From: Bacteroidota bacterium
GTDB taxonomy: Bacteria; Bacteroidota; Bacteroidia; Cytophagales; Cyclobacteriaceae
Length of the DNA stretch: 64,000 nt
Assembly (NCBI GenBank): GCA_023417065.1
Contig: JAEZGH010000089.1
Coordinates: 1-64,000, forward strand
Direction of reading: 5' to 3'
Below are positions 26,842-33,686 of this stretch, in pieces; within the stretch, counting starts at the first letter, position 1, and the number at the start of each line of letters is the position of its first letter. The translations under genes and the position numbers were made by a program. Under the pieces are notes generated by a model. The model had not been told where the DNA came from, did not search any database, and saw nothing but the letters and a program-made list of their open reading frames with translations.

Positions 26842-26872
26842 TGTGGATAACGTGTGGATAGTTTGTGGATAG
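26842..26872 (-). promoter_or_regulatory. Three phased DnaA-box-like sites upstream of nrdBA
   Basis: TGTGGATAA at 26842-26850 is the exact reverse complement of the DnaA box TTATCCACA. TGTGGATAG at 26853-26861 and again at 26864-26872 each differ by one base. All three point the same way and start every 11 bp, about one helical turn, so a DnaA multimer could line up on one face. DnaA control of nrdAB is known in E. coli. An origin of replication is the alternative, but dnaA and dnaN are not nearby. Confidence 0.6.
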
Positions 26873-27039
26873 ATAAGTCGTTGGCAAATAATACCTTAGA
26901 AGCCGGGTTTTTATGTGAAATCTGAGGGAAAGCCAGGATGAAAAAAAAGTGATTTTTTTTTCAGGTTTCTGACGTCAAAATCCGCAAACAAATGCAGGGA
27001 ATTTTGGCATAAGATAGACGTCAATCCAAATTCTTTTTT

Positions 27040-27047
27040 TACCTTTG
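27040..27047 (+). promoter_or_regulatory. -7 promoter element of rplU-rpmA (TACCTTTG)
   Basis: Full match to TAnnTTTG, 20 bases upstream of the rplU ATG. Confidence 0.6.
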
Positions 27048-27067
27048 CAGTCCAATTTTATAAAGCT

Positions 27068-27376
27068 ATGTACGCGATCGTAGATATTGCAGGAAAACAG
27101 TTCAAAGTGGCCAAAGACCAATACATCTACGCCCCTAAAATGGAGGGAGATGCCGGAGCTTCAGTAAGCTTCGACAAAGTCCTTCTCGTTGATGACGGCA
27201 GTTCGATTCAAATTGGCGCCCCTACTGTGAACGGAATCAAGGTATCCGGTAAAATCCTTGAGCATGTGAAAGGCAATAAGGTTATTGTCTTCAAGAAGAA
27301 ACGCAGAAAAGGCTACGTGGTAAAGAACGGCCACCGTCAGCAGTACACCAAAGTGCAAATCGAAAGCATCGGTTAA
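27068..27376 (+). CDS. rplU: 50S ribosomal protein L21
   Basis: Binds 23S rRNA in the large subunit. The 102-residue product shows the whole L21 pattern: MYAIVDIAGKQFKVAKDQ at the start, the VLLVDDGSSIQIGAP turn, GNKVIVFKKKRRKGYVVKNGHRQQYTKVQIESI at the C terminus. The length is standard. It is first in the usual rplU-rpmA pair, with 49 bp between the two genes, and has its own -7 element. Confidence 0.98.
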   Translation: MYAIVDIAGKQFKVAKDQYIYAPKMEGDAGASVSFDKVLLVDDGSSIQIGAPTVNGIKVSGKILEHVKGNKVIVFKKKRRKGYVVKNGHRQQYTKVQIESIG

Positions 27377-27425
27377 GTAACTTTGTATTCGGAATCTGAA
27401 ATTTGAAACCTGAAATTATTCAACC

Positions 27426-27689
27426 ATGGCACATAAAAAAGGTGAAGGTAAAGTAAAGAACGGCCGCGAATCGGAAAGTAAACGTCTCGGTATCAAGGTG
27501 TTTGGCGGGCAAAAAGTAATTGCCGGCAATATCATCGTTCGCCAGCGCGGAACAAAACATCACCCTGGTCAGAATGTTGGAATGGGTAAAGATCACACTC
27601 TTTTTGCCCTTACCAATGGCGTGGTCGTGTTCAAGAAAGGAAAAGCTGACAAGTCTTTCGTTTCTGTTCAACCAGTAGCAGAAGCCTGA
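27426..27689 (+). CDS. rpmA: 50S ribosomal protein L27
   Basis: Sits close to the peptidyl transferase centre of the large subunit; its N-terminal tail touches the tRNA ends. The 87-residue product begins MAHKKGEGKVKNGRESESKRLG, with no cleavable N-terminal extension of the Firmicutes type, and continues with GGQKVIAGNIIVRQRGTKHHPGQNVGMGKDHTLFAL. Second gene of the rplU operon, followed at once by a strong terminator. Confidence 0.98.
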   Translation: MAHKKGEGKVKNGRESESKRLGIKVFGGQKVIAGNIIVRQRGTKHHPGQNVGMGKDHTLFALTNGVVVFKKGKADKSFVSVQPVAEA

Positions 27690-27710
27690 TCGGTATCCAA
27701 AAAATATTGA

Positions 27711-27739
27711 AGCGAGCCTCAACCGGGCTCGCTTTTTTT
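27711..27739 (+). terminator. Terminator of rplU-rpmA
   Basis: AGCGAGCC pairs with GGGCTCGCT around a short loop, followed by seven T. Confidence 0.85.
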
Positions 27740-27769
27740 GTTCCAGTGAATCCTTCCTAATTTCCCGAA

Positions 27770-28801
27770 ATGTTAAAGAACGATCTCATTCTCCGAGCCG
27801 CCCGCGGCGAACAAACGGAAAGAACACCGGTTTGGCTGATGCGTCAGGCAGGCCGAATTCTGCCGGAATACCGCAAGGTCCGCGAAAAGGCGGGTGATTT
27901 CAAAACGCTTGTAAAATCGCCTGAAATGGCGGCCGAGGTAACCATCCAGCCAGTCGACATCCTCGATGTGGATGCTGCGATCATCTTTTCGGACATCCTG
28001 GTGATTCCGGAGGCTATGGGGTGCAACTATGAGATGGAAGAAAAGCGGGGACCTGTATTCCCAAAGCGAGTACTGAGTGAAGTGGACCTGAAATCGATTC
28101 ACGTTTCAGACGGCGAGGACCTTAACTATGTGATAGAGGCTATCCGCCTCACCAAAGAGCAGCTGTCCGGACGAGTGCCGCTGATCGGATTCGCAGGCGC
28201 ACCGTGGACGATCTTCGCGTATATGGTAGAAGGAAAGGGAAGCAAAACCTTCAGCGAGGCCAAAAAGATGCTTTACACCAACCCGGCGTTCGCCCATAAG
28301 CTTCTGCAAATGATAACGGACAGCACTGTCAACTACCTGAAGGCTCAGGTGAATGCCGGCGCAGACCTGATCCAGGTGTTCGACTCATGGGCAGGGATCC
28401 TTTCTCCGGAACAATACGCTACTTTCTCTTTACCGTACATTTCGCAAATCTGCGATGCTATTGAAACGGTACCGAAAACGGTTTTTGCAAAAGGTGCCTT
28501 CTTTGCCCGCAAGGAGTTGAATAGTATTAAGTGCAATGTTGTTGGACTTGATTGGAATATGGACATCCGCGAATCACGCGAACTGATGCCGTCGAAGGTT
28601 CTGCAGGGAAATCTTGATCCATGCGCGCTTTACGGTTCACGTACCGAGGTGCAGGCCGAGGCGCGAAAGATGCTGGACGCATTCGGTCCTCAACGACACA
28701 TTGCCAACCTGGGTCATGGTTTATACCCTGACACTGCCGCCGACAATGTTCGCTGCTTCATCGACACGGTCAAGGAATACAGTGCACAACTCCGTGCATA
28801 A
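27770..28801 (+). CDS. hemE: Uroporphyrinogen decarboxylase
   Basis: Removes four acetate carboxyls from uroporphyrinogen III to give coproporphyrinogen III in heme synthesis. The 343-residue protein has the start motif TPVWLMRQAGRILPEYR, the catalytic Asp region ILDVDAAIIFSDILVIPEAMG, GFAGAPWTIFAYMVEG, LIQVFDSWAGILSPEQY and NLGHGLYPDTAADNV. Length and motif spacing are typical, and the start lies just inside the conserved N terminus. It stands alone between the rpmA terminator and convergent accD; no other heme genes are in the window. Downstream (28802-28965) no clear terminator is seen. Confidence 0.97.
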   Translation: MLKNDLILRAARGEQTERTPVWLMRQAGRILPEYRKVREKAGDFKTLVKSPEMAAEVTIQPVDILDVDAAIIFSDILVIPEAMGCNYEMEEKRGPVFPKRVLSEVDLKSIHVSDGEDLNYVIEAIRLTKEQLSGRVPLIGFAGAPWTIFAYMVEGKGSKTFSEAKKMLYTNPAFAHKLLQMITDSTVNYLKAQVNAGADLIQVFDSWAGILSPEQYATFSLPYISQICDAIETVPKTVFAKGAFFARKELNSIKCNVVGLDWNMDIRESRELMPSKVLQGNLDPCALYGSRTEVQAEARKMLDAFGPQRHIANLGHGLYPDTAADNVRCFIDTVKEYSAQLRA

Positions 28802-28965
28802 CTTGTTCAGAAGTTTTTTTAAACAATTCCGAAAACGCGTGATATCTCAGGTTGAATTTCAGCCTTGGACTCTGTTTGTTGACGTTTCTGGTTAGAACAA
28901 ACGAACGAGCAGGTTGCCGCTGAAGCAGCGGATGATAATCGAATTGAAATTGAGTAGGAGACCTC

Positions 28966-29808
28966 TTAGCTGGCCAGCATTTTGAACAACGTAGTCAACC
29001 GGCTCTTAAGATTTCGGCGATCTACAATGAAGTCGAGGAAGCCGTGTTCAAGCACAAACTCGGCACTCTGAAATCCTTTTGGTAAATCTTTTCCTATAGT
29101 TTCGCGAATTACACGAGGTCCTGCAAAGCCAATAAGACTTCCCGGTTCAGCGATATTGAAATCACCCAGCATCGCATAAGAGGCAGTCACACCACCAGTA
29201 GTAGGGTCAGTGAGTAAAGAGACCATTGGCAATCCTGCTTTGTCCATCAAGGCAATTTTTGCAGAAGTCTTTGCCATTTGCATCAGAGATAATCCTGCTT
29301 CCATCATGCGCGCGCCGCCGGAGCGCGAGATCATAATAAACGGATTTTTGTGCTTAATGCAGTGTTCAATCGCGCGTGCCACCTTCTCACCAACAACAGA
29401 ACCCATCGATCCGCCGATGAAGTTGAAGTCCATACAAGCTACTACTACGTCGATGCCATTCATCTTTCCGTAAGCAGTGCGCACGGCGTCTTTGAGGTCA
29501 GTTTTTTCCTGCGACTCTTTAATCCTTTTCAGGTACGGCTTAGTATCAGAAAACTTGAGCGGATCGGCCGATTCCATGTTGGGATCGAGCTCAGTGAATT
29601 TATTATTGTCAAAAAGGATTTCGAAATATTCGGCAGAGCCTATGCGCACGTGGTAATCCTCTTCAGGAACGACATATGCGTTGTTCTTCAACTCCCGGGT
29701 ATGGACAATTTTTCCACCGGGTGACTTGAACCATAGTCCATCGGGAACTTCGCGTTTCGATTCGGTGGGGGTGAGGATACCTTTGTCGCTGCGTTTAAAC
29801 CAAGGCAT
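28966..29808 (-). CDS. accD: Acetyl-CoA carboxylase carboxyltransferase beta subunit lacking the zinc finger cysteines
   Basis: With AccA, transfers the carboxyl group from carboxybiotin to acetyl-CoA to make malonyl-CoA for fatty acid synthesis. The 280-residue protein has the crotonase-like core: VVACMDFNFIGGSMGSVVGEK, PFIMISRSGGARMMEAGLSLMQMAK, DPTTGGVTASYAMLGD, GFAGPRVIRETIGKDLPKGFQ. The N-terminal zinc ribbon normally reads W-x-K-C-x-x-C and V-C-x-x-C; here the four cysteine positions are Ser29, Gly32, Val47 and Glu50, while flanking residues (PDGLWFKSP, PEEDYHVRIGS) are kept. The ribbon fold may persist without metal. Related Bacteroidota proteins, as I recall, share this loss. accA is not in the window. 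Confidence 0.94.
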   Translation of the reverse strand: MPWFKRSDKGILTPTESKREVPDGLWFKSPGGKIVHTRELKNNAYVVPEEDYHVRIGSAEYFEILFDNNKFTELDPNMESADPLKFSDTKPYLKRIKESQEKTDLKDAVRTAYGKMNGIDVVVACMDFNFIGGSMGSVVGEKVARAIEHCIKHKNPFIMISRSGGARMMEAGLSLMQMAKTSAKIALMDKAGLPMVSLLTDPTTGGVTASYAMLGDFNIAEPGSLIGFAGPRVIRETIGKDLPKGFQSAEFVLEHGFLDFIVDRRNLKSRLTTLFKMLAS

Positions 29809-29823
29809 GATGTTGAATCGGTT

Positions 29824-29869
29824 ATGTAAAAAAATAGAGCCGGTGCAAAGTTTTTTTGCACCGGCTCGA
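29824..29869 (-). terminator. Terminator of fbaB
   Basis: GAGCCGGTGCAAA and TTTGCACCGGCTC form a long perfect stem. On the minus strand it is followed by CTATTTTTTT. It lies between fbaB and accD. Confidence 0.85.
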
Positions 29870-29883
29870 AAGGTAATAAAATA

Positions 29884-30954
29884 TCAGGCTACGTCAATAC
29901 TCTTGTCGAGGTAAACGTCCTGGATGGCATTCATGATTTCAACACCTTCAGTCATCGGGCGCTGGAACGCTTTTCTTCCTGAGATAAGACCCATTCCGCC
30001 GGCGCGTTTGTTGATTACGGCAGTACGTACTGCATCAGCAAGGTCGCTTGCACCCTTGGATTCACCACCTGAAGAAATCAAACCTGCTCTGCCCATGTAG
30101 CAGTTAGCTACCTGATAACGGCAAAGGTCAATAGGGTGATCTGAACTTAGTTCAGTGTAAATTTTTTCGTCGAGTTTTCCATAGCTGCTTCCACCAGTGT
30201 TAAGGGCTTTGTATCCACCGTTGTTCTCAGCCAGTTTTTGTTTGATAATGTCTGCCTGAATAGTTACGCCCAGGTGGTTTGCCTGGCCTGTGAGGTCAGC
30301 AGAAACGTGGTAGTCAACGCCTCCGGTTTTGAACGCATTGTTCCGGATATAGCACCAAAGGATAGTTCCCATACCCAAAGAATGAGCTTCTTCGAACGCC
30401 TGGGCTACTTCAATGATCTGACGTGATGAGTTGTCGGAACCGAAGTAAATGGTAGCTCCAACAGCTACTGCTCCGAGATTCCACGCATCTCTTACCGAGC
30501 CGAACATGATCTGGTCGTGCTTGTTCGGGTAGGTGAGGAGTTCGTTGTGATTGATTTTTACGATAAACGGAATGCGGTGTGCATACTTGCGTGACATCAT
30601 AGCGAGCACGCCGTATGTAGTGGCAACCCCGTTACAACCACCTTCAATAGCGAGTTTTACAATATTCTCGGGATCGAAGTAGATGGGATTCTTTGCAAAT
30701 GATGCTCCTGCACTATGCTCAATACCCTGGTCAATGGGAAGGATAGAAAGGTAGCCGGTATTTGCGAGTCGGCCAGTGCCGAACAATTGCTGCAGACTTC
30801 TCAGTACCTGAGGACTTCTGTTCGATTGTGCGAAGATGTTATCGACAAAGCTTGGATTAGGCAGGTGGAGGCTTTCTTTAGCGATGGTTTTGCTCTTGTG
30901 GTTAAGAAGGTAGTCTGCGTCTTTTCCGAGTAATTCTGAAATATTTTTTGCCAT
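29884..30954 (-). CDS. fbaB: Class I fructose-bisphosphate aldolase, FbaB/DhnA type
   Basis: Cleaves fructose 1,6-bisphosphate into glyceraldehyde 3-phosphate and dihydroxyacetone phosphate through a lysine Schiff base, without metal. The 356-residue protein has LSILPIDQGIEHSAGASF, AIEGGCNGVATTYGVL, the PFIVKINHNELL strand, GTILWCYIRNNAF, and the C-terminal phosphate loop region ISSGGESKGASDLADAVRTA and RAGGMGLISGRKAFQRP. This is the archaeal/DhnA-type class I family, not the metal-dependent class II enzyme. It is a single gene with its own -7 element and a strong terminator. Confidence 0.93.
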   Translation of the reverse strand: MAKNISELLGKDADYLLNHKSKTIAKESLHLPNPSFVDNIFAQSNRSPQVLRSLQQLFGTGRLANTGYLSILPIDQGIEHSAGASFAKNPIYFDPENIVKLAIEGGCNGVATTYGVLAMMSRKYAHRIPFIVKINHNELLTYPNKHDQIMFGSVRDAWNLGAVAVGATIYFGSDNSSRQIIEVAQAFEEAHSLGMGTILWCYIRNNAFKTGGVDYHVSADLTGQANHLGVTIQADIIKQKLAENNGGYKALNTGGSSYGKLDEKIYTELSSDHPIDLCRYQVANCYMGRAGLISSGGESKGASDLADAVRTAVINKRAGGMGLISGRKAFQRPMTEGVEIMNAIQDVYLDKSIDVA

Positions 30955-30985
30955 ATCTGGTGGTTTTATTTTTTTAAGGCGGCCA

Positions 30986-30993
30986 CAAAGTTA
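30986..30993 (-). promoter_or_regulatory. -7 promoter element of fbaB (TAACTTTG)
   Basis: TAACTTTG on the minus strand matches TAnnTTTG, 31 bases upstream of the fbaB ATG. The region further up (31000-31200) has no gene. Confidence 0.55.
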
Positions 30994-31200
30994 TCAATTA
31001 TTTGTTTTTATGCTAATTCAGGGCAATTTCGGGGTTTTTACACCATTTCAATCGAATTAAAAAAAATCGGCGATTTTTCGAAGAGCCGAATTCGCGTCAA
31101 TTTGGAGGACTTTTCTGATGCGTTCTTTTTCCTGTTTTTCGTCAGCCTTTGGAAAGATTAATGTCCGTCGAGGCGGTCGTTAACGGGCGAGGGGATCGTC

Positions 31201-31230
31201 AAAAAAAAAGCCACCCGAAGGTGGCTTTGA
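31201..31230 (-). terminator. Terminator of the rpsP-rimM-trmD-rplS operon
   Basis: AAAGCCACC pairs with GGTGGCTTT around TTCG on the minus strand, followed by nine T. It lies about 20 bases past the rplS stop. Confidence 0.88.
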
Positions 31231-31250
31231 TGTCTGTATCTGTATATGAA

Positions 31251-31601
31251 TTACACTTTCTCGCGGATACGCGCAGCCTTGCCCTGGCGACCTTTCAGGT
31301 AGTACAATTTTGCACGGCGAACTTTTCCTGACTTGAGAACGTCGATTTTATCGATGCTCGGAGAAACAATCGGGAAGATCCTCTCAACACCAACGCCGTT
31401 GGAAATTTTTCTAACGGTGAAGGTTTCGCCAGTTCCGGTACCGCGACGTTGAATTACGGTTCCTTGAAACTGCTGAACTCTTTCTTTATTTCCTTCCTTG
31501 ATTCTAACGTGAACGTTGACCGTATCACCAGGCTTAAAATCGGGTAGTGATTCGCGTACTTTCGTGAATTCCTGCTCTACTACTTTTATTAGATCGGCCA
31601 T
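31251..31601 (-). CDS. rplS: 50S ribosomal protein L19
   Basis: Binds at the 30S-50S interface of the large subunit. The ATG at 31601 (MADLIKVVEQEF) gives 116 residues, the usual length. The frame stays open upstream to 31682, but that stretch covers a TAnnTTTG element at 31628-31635 and the trmD stop. Motifs: PDFKPGDTVNVHVRIKEGNKERVQQFQGTVIQRRGTG, FTVRKISNGVGVERIFP, and KIDVLKSGKVRRAKLYYLKGRQGKAARIRE. It is last in the rpsP-rimM-trmD-rplS order found in most bacteria, but has its own promoter signal. Confidence 0.97.
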   Translation of the reverse strand: MADLIKVVEQEFTKVRESLPDFKPGDTVNVHVRIKEGNKERVQQFQGTVIQRRGTGTGETFTVRKISNGVGVERIFPIVSPSIDKIDVLKSGKVRRAKLYYLKGRQGKAARIREKV

Positions 31602-31627
31602 GACTCGATGGTTTTGAAAATGGAGTG

Positions 31628-31635
31628 CAAATGTA
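31628..31635 (-). promoter_or_regulatory. -7 element of an internal promoter before rplS (TACATTTG)
   Basis: TACATTTG on the minus strand matches TAnnTTTG and lies 26 bases upstream of the rplS ATG, in the gap after trmD. Confidence 0.55.
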
Positions 31636-31674
31636 GGTAATAAAATGGGATTATGAAACCGCGGTCGAAAATGT

Positions 31675-32373
31675 TTATTCATTTCCCGATTTATGGTGTT
31701 TTTCCCATAATTCAGGGCGTCTTAGGCAGGTGCGCTCCAGGGCTTGTTCATGCCGCCAAGCCTCTATCCGCGCCTCGTGGCCCGACAAAAGAACGTCTGG
31801 AACCTTCCAGCCCTTATATTCTGCCGGACGTGTATACACTGGTGGCGCCACCAGGTTGTCCTGAAATGAGTCAGTCAGCGCGCTGGTCTCATCAGATAAT
31901 ACGCCTGGGATGAGTCTTACGACGGCATCTGTAACAACAGCAGCCGCCAGTTCCCCACCCGATAAGACGTAGTCACCAATGCTGATTTCTCGCGTAATAA
32001 GGTGCTCGCGAACGCGCTCATCCACGCCCTTGTAGTGCCCGCAAAGGATAATGAGGTTTTGCTTCAGGCTTAACTGGTTCGCCATCGCCTGGCTGAACCG
32101 TTCACCATCGGGACTCATATAAATGACTTCGTCGTAGTCGCGTTTTTGCTTCAGCTCAGAAATACATCGGTCAATCGGTTCAATCATCATAACCATTCCC
32201 GCGCCGCCACCAAAGGCGTAATCGTCTGTCGTCTTATGCTTATTGACGGCGTATGCCCGCAGGTCGATAACGTTGATGGTGACGATGCCCTTGGCCTGTG
32301 CCCGTTTTAGGATGGAATCTGAAAATGGACTTTCGATCAGCCGCGGTAAGGTGGTGATGATATCGATATGCAT
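31675..32373 (-). CDS. trmD: tRNA (guanine-N1)-methyltransferase TrmD
   Basis: Methylates N1 of G37 next to the anticodon, which prevents +1 frameshifts. The 232-residue knotted SPOUT enzyme shows MHIDIITTLPRLIESPF, YAFGGGAGMVMMIEPI, the SAM knot LIILCGHYKGVDERV and REISIGDYVLSGGELAAAVVTDAVVRLIPGVL, then PPVYTRPAEYKGWKVPDVLLSGHE. Length is typical. It starts two bases after rimM ends, so the two are almost certainly translated from one message. Between its stop and rplS lies a promoter element. Confidence 0.97.
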   Translation of the reverse strand: MHIDIITTLPRLIESPFSDSILKRAQAKGIVTINVIDLRAYAVNKHKTTDDYAFGGGAGMVMMIEPIDRCISELKQKRDYDEVIYMSPDGERFSQAMANQLSLKQNLIILCGHYKGVDERVREHLITREISIGDYVLSGGELAAAVVTDAVVRLIPGVLSDETSALTDSFQDNLVAPPVYTRPAEYKGWKVPDVLLSGHEARIEAWRHEQALERTCLRRPELWEKHHKSGNE

Positions 32374-32375
32374 GG

Positions 32376-32891
32376 CTAAATATCCAAAAATCCCTCAGGA
32401 AGACTGACTGTAAAGGTTTTTTTGCCCTTGTTTAGTGAGCGTATGAACGGGCTGTTCACCGGGATTAGCAGTTCTTTTCCTCCGTGGTCGAGCTCCAGCA
32501 GTCGGTTCGGGCCAGCATTCATCACGCCGGTGATTTTGCCCAGTTCTCCCAGGTTTTCATCGATTACAAGGAAGCCGGTTACCTCGTCGTCATAGAATTC
32601 ACCGCGGACCGATTTGGGCCTTTCCTGCCTTGGGAGGTAAATCGGTGTCTTGGAAATGGCTTCCGCGTCTTCGATCGTATCGATGTCTTCGAATTTTATG
32701 AAGGCCTTTTGTCCGGTTGCAGACAGCGATTCTATGAAGTACGGTACGAGGTCGCCACCTATTTCCAGGAAAACAGAGGTGAGGGAATCCACGTCTTCGG
32801 GTGCATCGCTATCCCACGATGCGGAAACGGACCCCTTTAACCCATGGGGTTTTAGAATGAAACCAATCTTGAAACAGCTGCCTTTATCCAT
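32376..32891 (-). CDS. rimM: 16S rRNA processing protein RimM
   Basis: Helps mature the 3' domain of 16S rRNA and binds S19 during 30S assembly. From the ATG at 32891 the protein has 171 residues: the N-terminal barrel (CFKIGFILKPHGLKGSVSA), then the PRC-barrel (RGEFYDDEVTGFLVIDENLGELGKITGV, RLLELDHGGKELLIPV). The frame could open at a TTG at 32915, but that codon sits inside the hairpin at 32909-32936, so the ATG is preferred. Second in the rpsP operon, two bases before trmD. The hairpin just upstream may lower its expression relative to rpsP. Confidence 0.94.
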   Translation of the reverse strand: MDKGSCFKIGFILKPHGLKGSVSASWDSDAPEDVDSLTSVFLEIGGDLVPYFIESLSATGQKAFIKFEDIDTIEDAEAISKTPIYLPRQERPKSVRGEFYDDEVTGFLVIDENLGELGKITGVMNAGPNRLLELDHGGKELLIPVNSPFIRSLNKGKKTFTVSLPEGFLDI

Positions 32892-32908
32892 GTGGTGTTG
32901 AAACAAAA

Positions 32909-32936
32909 ATGCCAATACTTTTCGGTATTGGCATTC
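32909..32936 (-). terminator. Hairpin between rpsP and rimM, probable attenuating terminator
   Basis: AATGCCAATAC and GTATTGGCATT form a perfect 11 bp stem. On the minus strand it is followed by TTTTTGTTTC. It lies 18 bases past the rpsP stop and before rimM, so it probably lets only part of the transcripts continue. Confidence 0.65.
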
Positions 32937-32954
32937 AATGTGTTGAATTCGTGA

Positions 32955-33485
32955 TTATGCTTGCGCTTCGCCGCTTTGTTCTGCAGGAACGCTTTCGCCG
33001 GATTCCTCAGCAGCGGGTGCAGCTTCTGCAACCTGTGCCTTCTTGCGGATCGCCTCAGCACGAGCTTCGCGAACTTTAGATTCAGCAGCTTTGCGGGCTT
33101 TAGCTTTCTCTTCTTTGGATTGCGTAAGCTTATCGCGTTTCGCCTGAATAGCAGCTTCTTTGTTTTTCAGCCACTCTGCAAGTTTGGAATCAGCAACCTC
33201 CTGAGTGATCGCGCCTTTGATAACGCCAATCTGAAGGTGTTTGCGGAGCAGGACACCACGGTAAGAAAGCATAGCCTTCACCGTGTCTGTAGGTTGTGCT
33301 CCATTCATAACCCAATAAAACGCCCGCTCGTCATTAATATTGATCTGAGCAGGGTTGGTCAGCGGGTTATAGGTTCCTAATTTTTCAATAAAGCGACCAT
33401 CGCGTGGTGCTCTGGCATCAGCTACGACTACATCGTACGTGGCCAGTTTTCTGCGGCCTCTGCGGGCCAATCTGATTTTAACCAT
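32955..33485 (-). CDS. rpsP: 30S ribosomal protein S16 with extended C terminus
   Basis: An assembly protein of the small subunit. The first ~85 residues are ordinary S16 (MVKIRLARRGRRKLATYDVVVADARAPRDGRFIEKLGTYNP, RAFYWVMNGAQPTDTVKAML). The total is 176 residues, about twice the length of E. coli S16, because of a tail that is first Lys/Ala-rich and helical (KEEKAKARKAAESKVREAR) and then acidic and Pro/Ala-rich. Extensions of this kind are common in Bacteroidota. First gene of rpsP-rimM-trmD-rplS; a -7 element lies 45 bases upstream. Confidence 0.96.
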   Translation of the reverse strand: MVKIRLARRGRRKLATYDVVVADARAPRDGRFIEKLGTYNPLTNPAQININDERAFYWVMNGAQPTDTVKAMLSYRGVLLRKHLQIGVIKGAITQEVADSKLAEWLKNKEAAIQAKRDKLTQSKEEKAKARKAAESKVREARAEAIRKKAQVAEAAPAAEESGESVPAEQSGEAQA

Positions 33486-33530
33486 CTTTTAAAACTTTAG
33501 TTGGAACTCGTCCAGAATTTTTAAGGACCG

Positions 33531-33538
33531 CAAAGATA
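33531..33538 (-). promoter_or_regulatory. -7 promoter element of the rpsP operon (TATCTTTG)
   Basis: TATCTTTG on the minus strand matches TAnnTTTG, 45 bases upstream of the rpsP ATG, in the gap divergent to sucA. Confidence 0.6.
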
Positions 33539-33649
33539 ACTGAAAAATGGTTTGATGACACGGGTCGACTAAAAAATCTTATAACCAGGTGAGTATTAAT
33601 AATATTTGCGTAAGCGAGTATGCAATTTTTTTAATTAGAAGGGTATCTC

Positions 33650-33657
33650 TACATTTG
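33650..33657 (+). promoter_or_regulatory. -7 promoter element of sucA-sucB-lpdA (TACATTTG)
   Basis: TACATTTG matches TAnnTTTG, 29 bases upstream of the sucA ATG. Confidence 0.6.
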
Positions 33658-33686
33658 TTTCCCTTGTTAAAGACACAGGACAAATA

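Larger units (their letters stand above)
26652..27067. other. 416 bp divergent intergenic region, nrdB / rplU
   Basis: No gene is seen. It holds a phased triplet of TGTGGATA sites (26842-26872), a long A8/T9 inverted repeat around GTGA (26939-26963), two GACGTCAA direct repeats (26971-26978 and 27017-27024) and a -7 element for rplU. It serves both the nrdBA operon and the ribosomal protein operon. Confidence 0.7.

Noticed and set aside
26842..26963. Calling this region oriC
   Set aside because: DnaA-like sites and an AT-rich inverted repeat are present, but there is no dnaA, dnaN, rpmH or similar origin marker, and only three sites. nrd control is the simpler reading.
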